A program made the position numbers and the translations under genes. Of a stretch of 64,000 nt of DNA, positions 55,981 to 64,000 are shown in pieces. Source of the DNA: Catonia carolina (taxonomy: Eukaryota > Arthropoda > Insecta > Hemiptera > Achilidae); NCBI GenBank assembly GCA_035578175.1, contig JAQMRL010000003.1, positions 83,091,969 through 83,155,968 of the forward strand, given 5' to 3'. Under the pieces are notes generated by a model, which did not search any database, was not told where the DNA came from, and saw only the letters and a program-made list of their open reading frames with translations. Each line of letters starts with the position of its first letter. Position 1 is the stretch's first letter.

Positions 55981-56478
55981 TTTTACAGTATTTTTTAAAA
56001 TATTATGTAATGTGTGGAACTTGTATGTTGAACGAAACACGGAGGAGGAAAAGGAAGGGGAATTGGAGAAAGCCTGAACTTCAATGAGGCGATTTCACTC
56101 AGTACTATGGGAGAAAAACACATCACAAAACCACAAAAATAAGAATATTCAAGACGAAAGTACGCAGTATAATGAGATCTGGGGCTAAAACTGTTATTAA
56201 CAGGGGTAAAATTAATGCAACCGAATGGAGTTCTGTAGTGAAAGGTGTGGATTGACAAGAATAGACTTCGTTGGAGTTATCAACGAGGAAATACGAAAGT
56301 AGGAGTAGAGAGCGGTATTTTTTTTAAACTGAGGGTTCTGGAATACAGGCCAGAGGGAAAGAGAAGATTGGGAAAATTTCTATAACTCTGCGAATAATTC
56401 ATTTTATTTCTAACATTCAAAAAACAATACAGACATTTTGATGACTGAATAGGCTAAGTGATTTATGTCGTGAAGAAA
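55981..56478. other. Unassigned, less AT-rich, purine-rich
   Basis: Lies between two LINE 3'-end relics in the same orientation and may itself be decayed LINE. I cannot read a motif order. The minus frame 55995-56258 arises from GGAGGA-type repeats on the other strand. Confidence 0.35.
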
Positions 56479-56680
56479 AGACTGAGGAAAAGGTGGATTG
56501 CATGGGTCATGGATTAGAATCCAAAGGGAAGGTGGAAGATAGGTAGATCCCGACAGTCCTTAATAGATGAAAGAGGCCATGTAGAAGAGAGAGCTTCGGG
56601 AGGAGGAAAAGATGGATCGGCATAAATGGAGGCTGAGTTTGTGGAAGGGAGGTGGGGACTACTTTTATAGTTCATTTCGA
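56479..56680 (+). pseudogene. Second LINE ORF2 3'-end relic
   Basis: The plus frame R-L-R-K-R-W-I-A-W-V-M-D, stop, N-P-K-G-R-W-K-I-G-R-S-R-Q-S-L-I-D fits R-L-R-W-x-G-H-V-M-R ... P-x-G-R-R-x-x-G-R-P-R-x-x-W-x-D of insect LINE proteins, with decay. A further E-A-E-F-V-E-G-R-W follows after a stop. Confidence 0.5.
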
Positions 56681-57055
56681 AAACTCTAGTGAAAACAATC
56701 TTAATCTCCTATTCCGAATTCCCGACTTCTGATGGTTTTTTTACAGGGGACTGTAGAATTCTGAAATATGGAGCACATAAAAAAGGTCTACATAAAAATT
56801 AGCATATCGTTTATTTTTAGAGCACTAAATAAGAAGAGTAATGTAAAAATTTACGATTAAGACAATACTGTCATATATATTTTTAAATAGTAAGTCTCTT
56901 TGTAGGCTACATTAATAAGCCTACTTATTGTTTCTGACCATTCAACTGTGAAGAAATGTTGATATTTTTTATTATTATGATTGATTTTATTTTCTTGCCT
57001 TGTTTTATGTTAATTTTAAAATTGCTATTTTGTTGTTGAAGAATTTATTTTATGA
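56681..57055. other. No gene; AT-rich
   Basis: Nothing recognised. Confidence 0.5.
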
Positions 57056-57057
57056 CG

Positions 57058-57090
57058 TTTTGTTCTCTGTTCCTTTGTTACAGGTAAGAA
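57058..57090 (+). promoter_or_regulatory. Candidate recursive splice site 3
   Basis: TTGTTCTCTGTTCCTTTGTT then ACAG and GTAAGAAC, junction 57083/57084. The acceptor and donor are both strong and abut exactly. A weaker back-to-back site (TTTTATAAATAG then GTAAAAG) lies at 57273/57274. Confidence 0.45.
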
Positions 57091-57621
57091 CGATATCTTC
57101 ACTGTACTTTCGCTCAACTTTACTGCTTTGTGTACGTACTTAAAATGTTTTAAAAGTTTTACATCTCATTTTTTTTGTTGTGCTTATTTCATACCGATGT
57201 TAAAAGTATAGCACAATAAACTAAAGTAAGCTGATACAACAATGTTTCCTTTTCTGTTTTGTTTTATAAATAGGTAAAAGAGAAAAAAAGTCATCTTCAG
57301 TCTGTAAAACAGACCTATTAGAATGTAGAAGAATACCCTTCTCCCAACAAATGTTCATCCTTAAGAACATATTGTTCATTAACGCTCTCCGTTGTAGTCT
57401 ACTTTTCTACATACAATTTTACTTCTGTAATTTTCTTATTTGTATAAAAAAGTGTATGGTCGTTGGAGAGTCGTGACACAATATACAAACCGACATTTTA
57501 ATGCCAGTTTGTACACCGGACACTATTTTGAAAAAGCTGGCAGAGGAAGGGCTTTCCCCAGAATGTTATATTCTGTTTTGCGGAGTAATCACATAAAAAA
57601 AATAAAGAAAGAAAGAAAACG
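57091..57621. other. No gene; AT-rich
   Basis: Nothing recognised. The 62-codon frame 57440-57628 starts at GTG-like context and has no domain. Confidence 0.5.
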
Positions 57622-58308
57622 AATGTGAAATATTCACACGACTTTCGCTTGCCAATGTAAATAATGAATATTATTACTTATGTTTAATCTTGAATGAATG
57701 ACGCAAAATGTAAATCAACCTTTAAGAAAATTGAAAATACAAAAAATCACTAATGACACTAAACTAGGATCTGTAAAAAAATGTTTGAAATGAAAGTTGT
57801 AGTTTTTAATTTCCTTCCAATTTAGGCCTAATTATATACTTTTTGTCCTAAAATGCATATTAAGGCCGCAGTTTTTAAAAAAAACTTTATCCCGAGAAAG
57901 CCTCTCCGAGAATTTCAGCAGACATGCCCCTTAAACTGTCTTGTAGAGAATAAAAATGTAGTAAACTGAGACGATTTTTAAATAATCGTAGGACCCGTTT
58001 TCGAGAAAATTGTAAAAAAGTGAAAACGAATTTAACTTCTACTTCCAGTTGACTGAGTTTGATGAAAATGTTGTTGTCGGATCCGCTTGTGTAATTAATT
58101 TTAATTTCAAAGTTTCAACTTCGTACGATATTCCGGTTTTGAGATACATACATTTTTTACTCACAGACCAATCGCTATATATACATGTTTTGTTCTTGGT
58201 TCAGGGGGCCTGAAAACAAGTGTTTTCGGTGAAAACTCAATTTAAATAAAAATTAACATGAAAACAATACTTTCCTTTTCCATATATTCGTATAGGGCAA
58301 GGAAAGTA
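57622..58308 (+). mobile_element. Family B element, copy 11 (shortened interior)
   Basis: Both ends are present (GAATGTGAAATATTCACACG and TATAGGGCAAGGAAAGTA), but one of the two internal related segments is missing. That gives 687 bp instead of ~930, consistent with recombination between those segments. A TAGGCCTA insertion sits at 57823-57830. Confidence 0.8.
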
Positions 58309-59499
58309 ACAATATATGTATTTTTACTTTCTTTGTATCGATGTGGTAACGTCATGAAAGCGCTTCTCCTCTAGTAAATGTTTTTACTAATAAATTCCTT
58401 GACCGTTTTGGTAGTTTTTTAATTTTATTGTCAATAAATATCATTAAAACAAATATTTAAAAATAATAACAACCTGCAGGGTTGTTATATTTTCCGTTTT
58501 ACATCTTTTTTAATCTAAAAGTTAGAGAATTAGTGATAAGTAAATTATTGGTGAGGGCTTGGTATTTATATTATAAATTTATACAAAATAAATTCATTTA
58601 TATAAAAATTAGAATTAATCAAAGCTTTGGGCATTTATCGAACAGAAAATGTAAATCATTTGGTGACGTGCAGCTATTCTTTCTAATTAAAAAAACTACA
58701 ATATATTTTTTGGATTATAAATTTTAGAGTTATTTTAAAAATTGTGAAATTAATTTTAAAATATTTTTCATGAACAAAATTTTTTACTTGAATGAATTTG
58801 ATTGAACGTTATTTCTTTAACACCCTTCAATGATATTAAAAATTTACATATGGTTAGTACAAATACGTTTCGTATAAGATTTATATAAAAAAAAATAACT
58901 AAAATTAATATAGGCTACTTGTTCTAACTATATGAAATTAATGAAAATAAAAACAATGTATGTGTTTTGATGAAGTTAACCTTGATGCTTGTTAATAATT
59001 AGTAACAAAATAAAAATAGAATGAGCAATTAATTGATAAAATGCAGATGAAAATATGACCAGGTGTGTTTATTATGTTTATAAACGCGTAGGCATTTTAT
59101 TATTGCTATTACTGTATTTCAATACGTTGGCGTTGATTACTGGTAGGATACCAGTTGCCAGCCAACAAGTCTTTCGTATCGGGCTCAATAAAACGGAAAG
59201 CGTTCGTTGTTCTTTCTATTTAAGTCTGGCTAGATTGGTTCGGTCGGTTGCAACGACAAGCTAAACCGAGATGTTGAGTTGCTCCATACTTTACGTTCAA
59301 TAATGCTTCACTTAACGCGAAAGGTTTGTTTTTATTAAATTTGTGTTAAAAGTTATGTATCAAGGAGAATACAACCGTAATACTTCAAATATAGAACGTT
59401 GAATATTGTTAAGATGTTATCTCCTTTTTTTTAACTTTTGAAACCCCATTGGATCACTTTAGCTCAAATTCAGGTTTGTTCCAGGGTTGGGTTTCTTTA
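58309..59499. other. No supported gene; AT-rich then a GC-richer patch
   Basis: The 69-codon plus frame 59055-59264 covers a GC-richer stretch with an AATAAA (59186) and ends near ACCGAGATGTTGAG. It could be part of a long terminal repeat, but no TG...CA boundaries or second copy are seen. The frame at 58482-58727 is A/T-derived. Confidence 0.4.
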
Positions 59500-59688
59500 A
59501 GAAGCACGCCCTCTTGAGACCGCCTTCCTTTCGTTTGGCTCACACTTTCTTAAGACGCTCCGGTCTTCATCGGTAAACACCCTGTTGTATACTCTCCTGG
59601 GTTTTGGTGCAAATGTTATTATGTTAGCCTTGACCAGTTGGTCGTACTCTGTTGATTTCGTTAGTAGGTCCTGTTTAGTGATTTTAAG
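59500..59688 (-). pseudogene. Unrecognised protein-like fragment
   Basis: A minus frame of 63 codons without a stop or start codon has a protein-like composition: D-L-L-T-K-S-T-E-Y-D-Q-L-V-K-A, F-A-P-K-P-R-R-V-Y-N-R-V-F-T-D-E-D-R, L-R-K-C-E-P-N-E-R-K-A-V. It is rich in charged residues, unlike chance A/T-derived frames here. I do not recognise a family. It lies 280 bases downstream, in the same sense, of the LINE relic at 59970 and may be from another element. Confidence 0.35.
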
Positions 59689-59691
59689 CTA

Positions 59692-59969
59692 TCTCCTTTT
59701 TAATAAAAAGGTTAACATTTTACTTTAAGGGATGAAACCCCGTAGTTCTTTCAAAGGATTAATAGCCGTTGTAGTTTTTGTTAGCCCAGCTCCTTTTGTA
59801 GCTATAATTTTATTGGAAAAATAAAATAGAACTTAATATTTAGATGATTTTCTGTGTTTTCTGTGCATTAGCATAACGTTTCGAATCCCTATGCGAGAAT
59901 TTGACGTCATATATAAATGTATGTATTATTTTTTCTTTTTCCATTTCTTCTTCTCATTGGTTAGGCATT
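59692..59969. other. No gene; AT-rich
   Basis: Nothing recognised. Confidence 0.5.
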
Positions 59970-60195
59970 TCTACCTGTTCCGGCACCCATCTTTAATTCG
60001 CCCTTCCAATAAGTCTGCTTCATATATTGCTTTGTACCTTCTTACTATACCAGATAAGCTTTTTTTGTAATTCTATTTAAACGATCGACCCATTGGGCAC
60101 AGTATCATTTTATTTTTCCAATAAGTGGAAAAATTCCCAATTCATATCTTGTATCTTCATTTCTTATCCTGTCTAGTCTTGTACAACCCTTGACG
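59970..60195 (-). pseudogene. Non-LTR retrotransposon ORF2 C-terminal relic
   Basis: The minus strand reads R-L-D-R-I-R-N-E-D-T-R-Y-E-L-G-I-F-P-L-I-G-K-I-K, a stop, then Q-W-V-D-R-L-N-R-I. This corresponds to the D-x-I-R-N-E-x-I-R-x-x-L-x-I-x-x-L-x-x-K-I segment just before the G-H-V-x-R-M block of several LINE families. The following G-R-I-K-D-G-C-R-N-R in another frame may be the G-x-R-x-x-G-R-P-R end. Confidence 0.65.
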
Positions 60196-60460
60196 GGTAT
60201 TATTTTATGTGATAATAAAAGTTTGTTTATTATTTGTTTATGTACCTAAGTGTAAATTCTATTTAGACATTTTGTGTTTTTTTTAAATTGTATCAGTGGT
60301 TAGCATATTACGTTGAAAGGAGAAGGTGCAAGGTTTTTTTAAACAATAATTCATTTTCCAAGCATAAAGTTTCCTTGGAGAAAATAAATTTAAAATTGTT
60401 TTAGACGTCGGGCCAGCCCAGTCAGTTAACTGGTAGACCGTTGCTTTTGCTAACTTTTAC
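60196..60460. other. No gene; weak tRNA-like trace
   Basis: CCAGTCAGTTAACTGGTAGACC at 60418-60440 resembles a box A arm without a convincing box B. Otherwise AT-rich. Confidence 0.35.
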
Positions 60461-60892
60461 AATTGAGGAGTTAGCTGGAAAAAGGGCCAATCTACAAAAC
60501 CGAAATATTGAGAAAACGATTTTTTAATCATTTTGTTATAAATATTGTGATGCATTGCAATATAAGTAGGCGGACAGATATGTATCTATATAAAATTTGA
60601 ATATTTTACTACCGAGAAACTACACAAAATTATAATACAGAATACACAACAGAAATTTTAACTACTTACTTCTTTAATCAGGTAAATTACAACCTCATTG
60701 ACTACCTATGAGTTTACGAATTTTCCTGCCTTAATATGACATTCTAAATATCGACGTCGCATCTTTTAGAAAAAACATAGATATATGAAACTTTGTACAA
60801 ATACAGAGAACATCATGGCGGACTCAATAAACACGTTGACGGAAAAAGGGCCTATAGTGTTTAGGTTCCTTTTTCCATCAAACTCCTCAATT
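60461..60892 (+). mobile_element. MITE with GAGGAGTT termini (432 bp including AATT)
   Basis: AATTGAGGAGTTAGCTGGAA then AAAGGGCC on the left is mirrored on the right by AATTGAGGAGTTTGATGGAA then AAAGGAACC (reverse complement). Imperfect inverted repeats of ~28 bp enclose AT-rich non-coding sequence. AATT at both tips may be a 4 bp target duplication or part of the ends. A further GGAAAAAGGGCC (60840-60852) stands near the right end. No relative elsewhere in the window. Confidence 0.65.
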
Positions 60893-61285
60893 AGAATCAA
60901 TTAGTTGAATATACGTTGTTTAATTATAAACAAATTGATGTTTTCTTTCTAAAAATTATTGGTTTTGTGGTTGTATGGGTCTGGCTGTATAATGTGCTCA
61001 TTAGGTAACATTGGTCGGGGAGAAACGTTTTATGGTGACCAGCAGCTGACAATCAAGCATGAAAGAACTCCGCTCACTTTTCATGTTTTTCGGTACAACT
61101 TACAAATTTTATTAGTAGGTTACAATATTTTAATTGCGTTACAATAACAATTTCAGATTTATATGGTAAAAATTAAAAAAATGCCAACAAAGCAAATTAA
61201 TGCTTTCAGTAATTTACTTCCTCATTGAGAAAATATTTAAAAAGTTACCATTTTCCACTTAACATTCTACCTTTTAGCATTTCTT
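60893..61285. other. No gene; AT-rich
   Basis: A 62-codon frame at 60959-61147 has no resemblance to a known domain. Confidence 0.45.
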
Positions 61286-61400
61286 GGGACCTACCCGAGA
61301 ACATGGCTTTTAGACATAGTTGGGAAGGTCAATTTTGTCCACTTCGTACATTGTGAGTTGTTGTAAATGAACTATAGCTTTTGAAAGGAATGTGCATGGA
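61286..61400 (+). repeat. Dispersed repeat Z, copy 2
   Basis: GGGACCTACCCGAGAACATG, CATAGTTGGGAAGGTCAATT and CCACTTCG align with 12106-12165. A short AT-rich tail with AATAAATATAAAAAA follows at 61408-61425. Confidence 0.4.
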
Positions 61401-62629
61401 AATAATTGTAAATAAATATAAAAAAATGTTGTGTTCTTATTATTCAGAAAATCGTTCTGTATTATTCTTGAAGTGTTGTAGCATGTTAATGTGTTCAGTA
61501 TTATTCACAAATATTGTATTGTATTTACCCATATTATGTAGTACCTTTATGTAATATTTGATTACCGCATGAAATATCTGTGCGCGGGAACGAAATTCAG
61601 ATTTAATGTTTCGTTGGAACCATTGTGTCATGTTTAGGAAAAGTTTATTATTTCACGAAAAATGAATAGGCGACGCAGAATACAAAAATATACGTTGTTT
61701 AATGTATAACTTACAATAAAAAAAACAAACAAAAAACAGTAGGTACTGTTCAGTAAAATGTTTTTACAGCGTACACTTAAAAAAGATTTATTTTTTGAAA
61801 GTTCGCGTTAAACGAATTCGCGTAACAACGAAAACGTGTAAAGTGGGCCGTATGTACTCGGTGTGTTAAGTATTAACAGGTGTTTTTCTATCGGTAGCGA
61901 GTCGCCATATATGGGTAGACCGGTTTGGCGGGACGCGAATTGAAGCAAGAAAGAAACAGTTTTAAAGAAAGATAGATGTATTACCAGTGGTGACTCACCG
62001 TTGTTGAGAAACCCGGTTTGTTATTTTCTTCTATAATACGGCCGACGTTCGTCTTCGTCTTCCTGCCTTACCTTTCTTTCGACTTGCCCCTAACACTGTC
62101 ATGCCGTGCCAGTAATAATAATAAAACGTGTTACTGTTTGTTGCTGCTTTATGTCTACTAATGTTAGATTATGGTGTGTGGTAGTGTTATGATACTATTG
62201 GGAAATGTTGATGAACTAGGATTAAGAGTGATTTACTGTATCTGAATCATAAAAAATTGTGCACTCATCTGTTGTCAGATAACAGTCGAATTGAGTAACC
62301 AGTTGATGGGTGAATTCGCAATAATAATTCTGTACTAACTGGCTACATCGATTTATCATTTCACTATCGAGTAATAGGACCGCTACATTCTACAGTACAT
62401 AAAGTTATCAAAAACAAAACAAAAACTACGAACGTGTTTCCTAAATTAAAATGTCAACAAAATTAAATGTTTTAGTTATCTTTCTCAAAATATTCAATTC
62501 AATTTCAATTATTTATTTATTAAGTACAAAATACATTAACATATTTACTGATTCCCGCATAGGACAAATTCTCTACAATTGTTGTTCATGGATTTTATGC
62601 ATTTGTTAGCCATTTAATGGAATTATAGC
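61401..62629. other. No supported gene; a less AT-rich patch at 61840-62110
   Basis: Bases 61840-62110 contain several CpGs and GGTTTGGCGGGACGCGAA, with no open frame and no partner repeat. It could be a promoter or untranslated exon of a nearby gene, but nothing decides this. Confidence 0.4.
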
Positions 62630-62964
62630 GCCTCAAACGTAAAAAACGTGTTTTTTGACAGTAAATTTTTGTGTTTTAAGCAAGTTATTTTACAAACTAA
62701 GGGACTTACAGTTCTGGGACCTAGTTTAATCAATTTTTCAAGTCAAAATTCATATGTAACGATCAAATGTTTGTCTTAATTACCGTTCTAATTGGTTCAA
62801 TCCGGTTTCATTTAATCCTCGGAGTGGAAATCTGGGCGAAATCTTTCGCTAGACTTATCTCGCTAACGAAGCATTTCCAGACATATGTTTATATGAACTT
62901 TTTGTCTTGTTTTTAGGTCTACAATCAACTTTTAAAATGTTTTCTTTCCTCCCGGTCCAGCCTG
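62630..62964 (+). mobile_element. Half copy of the fold-back MITE
   Basis: ACTTACAGTTCTGGGACCTA, GAAATCTGGGCGAAATCTTTCG, CGAAGCATTTCCAGAC and ATGTTTATAT-AACTTTTT match 42340-42540 in order and sense. It ends CAGCCTG followed by TATA, as the full element does. The left arm is absent, and the outer terminal 50 bases are diverged. Confidence 0.7.
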
Positions 62965-63132
62965 TATAAGAAAAAATCTTGAAAAATTCTGTTTGAAATT
63001 TTTTGAAAACGATAGGGTAATTTTGAACATGTTAACTAACGGAGAGGTATTTTGCAACACACACACTCTAATAAACCTGATGTTTTTAAGATGTCTGGTA
63101 TTCATATTAGTGTGTTTCATTGATTCTCGTCT

Positions 63133-63436
63133 TACTTTCTCTTGCCCTATTATGAAATGTAGGGAAGGAAGGTGTTGTTTTCATGTCGAATTATTGAATT
63201 CAAATTTCACTTGAAAATACATTGTTTGACCCCTCCGTTCCTCCTTTTTACCCTCCTCCATGAGTGTGTGTGTGCGCGCGTGTGTGAACAAAACATCTTA
63301 AGAATGGAATATCGTACGAAGTTGAGACTTTGAACTTAAATTATGTACCGCAAGAAAACCGTCACAAAAATTTTCATCCAGATAGGTTTACCGGAAGTAG
63401 TAGTTTATTCGTGCAATTTCTCACTTTTTTGTAGTT
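63133..63436 (-). mobile_element. Family B element, copy 12 (3' third, inverted)
   Basis: Starts with the 3' end TACTTTCTCTTGCCC and continues through the hairpin, the TGTGTGTGTGCGCGCGTGTG repeat (63265-63285), and TACCGGAAGTAGTAGTTTAT to the CTCACTTTTTTG block. It is lost beyond 63436. Confidence 0.8.
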
Positions 63437-63474
63437 AACAAGGTGATTTATTTATGATTAATACTTACTATACG

Positions 63475-63514
63475 AATACGAGTTATACAGGATAGTTATA
63501 CGAGTCATACAGGA
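63475..63514 (+). repeat. Short tandem duplication
   Basis: AATACGAGTTATACAGGAT is followed by AGTTATACGAGTCATACAGGAT, a ~21 bp unit present twice with small differences. Confidence 0.6.
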
Positions 63515-64000
63515 TCACCACTGTACAAAGTGATTTTTAAATTAAGATCTAATGAAATTGATCATGAATGAATGCGCGTGTTTTTGCGGAATTCCGGTTT
63601 TCCGTTGATTTGCTTCATGTCTGTTCAAAGAGTTATTTGGGCGATTACAGTAACAATAAATATTTAACTCTGAATGAATCTACGCTCACTTTTTATTAGC
63701 GAACGTACCATTTAGTTACGTGGGAACAGAACTTGATGTTGGGTGTTATACCTTTCATTGAAACATGAAACACGTAGGTTCATTTCCAGTTTCACTTCTA
63801 TATTTGTTATTCATTATTTTTTTTTATATATTTTTTTGCAAAAAATTACATAATATTTTGCATAATTTAACGTAGTACTTATTTCATATCATTTTACAGA
63901 TTTACTATATTTTTGTTCCCCTTTTTTATTTGTTATTTATGGCGTACGAACGCCTTTAGGTGACCCCAAAATGAACCTACAGATTTCTAACAACATTTGT
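63515..64000. other. No gene; AT-rich
   Basis: Nothing recognised up to the window end. Confidence 0.5.

Noticed and set aside
59055..59300. Solo long terminal repeat of an LTR retrotransposon
   Set aside because: An AATAAA and moderate GC content are present, but there is no TG...CA boundary, no target duplication and no second copy.
61840..62110. First exon or promoter of a host gene
   Set aside because: CpG-richer than the surroundings, but there is no open frame, no TATA or initiator pattern and no paired splice site that would decide it.
1..64000. CRISPR array, operon or prokaryotic gene content
   Set aside because: No regular spacer array or dense frames, and all mobile elements recognised are eukaryotic.

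Overview
The window reads as non-genic chromosomal DNA from an animal, most likely an insect with a large, repeat-filled genome. The base composition is strongly AT-rich. tRNA-derived SINEs, non-LTR retrotransposon relics, mariner and pogo-type DNA transposons and MITEs are nested in one another. No operon, ribosome binding site or intact host exon is visible. A sap-feeding hemipteran (Auchenorrhyncha-like) fits the look of the dispersed families, but this is an impression from memory and could not be checked.

Three abundant families dominate. Family A is a ~390 bp repeat with a CAA-rich tail and an internal GGAAGGCAATGGTAAACCACC box; eight copies were found (3.9, 6.95, 9.7, 10.8, 20.1, 39.4, 48.6 and 53.7 kb). 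Family B is a ~0.9 kb element with a GTGTGA/TCACAC 5' hairpin, subterminal inverted repeats and a 3' hairpin, which suggests Helitron-like (Helentron/HINE) ends; twelve full or partial copies were found. Family C is a ~330 bp SINE with a tRNA-like head; eight copies were found. Several further tRNA-headed SINE types (D) are scattered through the window.

DNA transposons include a 961 bp mariner with 35 bp perfect inverted repeats and a deleted catalytic core (46.35-47.31 kb), a pogo-type transposase relic (13.1-13.5 kb), a Tigger-like MITE (18.1-18.7 kb), a palindromic fold-back element (41.8-42.6 kb) with a half copy at 62.6-63.0 kb, and two TA-target MITEs (X and Y) nested with SINEs at 4.5-6.0 and 44.2-44.9 kb. 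Non-LTR reverse-transcriptase C-terminal relics occur at about 2.0, 9.1, 23.7, 32.4, 41.0, 43.2, 55.8, 56.5 and 60.0 kb. The best preserved is a 221-codon frame at 41.0 kb whose stop looks like a single-base nonsense change.

Three observations go beyond a repeat catalogue. (1) Three plus-strand sites join a pyrimidine-rich tract, CAG and GTAAG with no exon between. That is the signature of zero-length recursive-splice sites, so the window may lie inside a very long intron of a plus-strand gene. (2) A GC-rich island at 49.36-49.67 kb carries a perfect histone-mRNA 3' stem-loop and an upstream TATATAA on the minus strand, without a recognisable histone frame. (3) The palindrome TAGGCCTA is over-represented. 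In two dated contexts inside family B copies it appears as a clean insertion at or near a TA, and a mutated form does so in a third, which resembles a transposon excision footprint.
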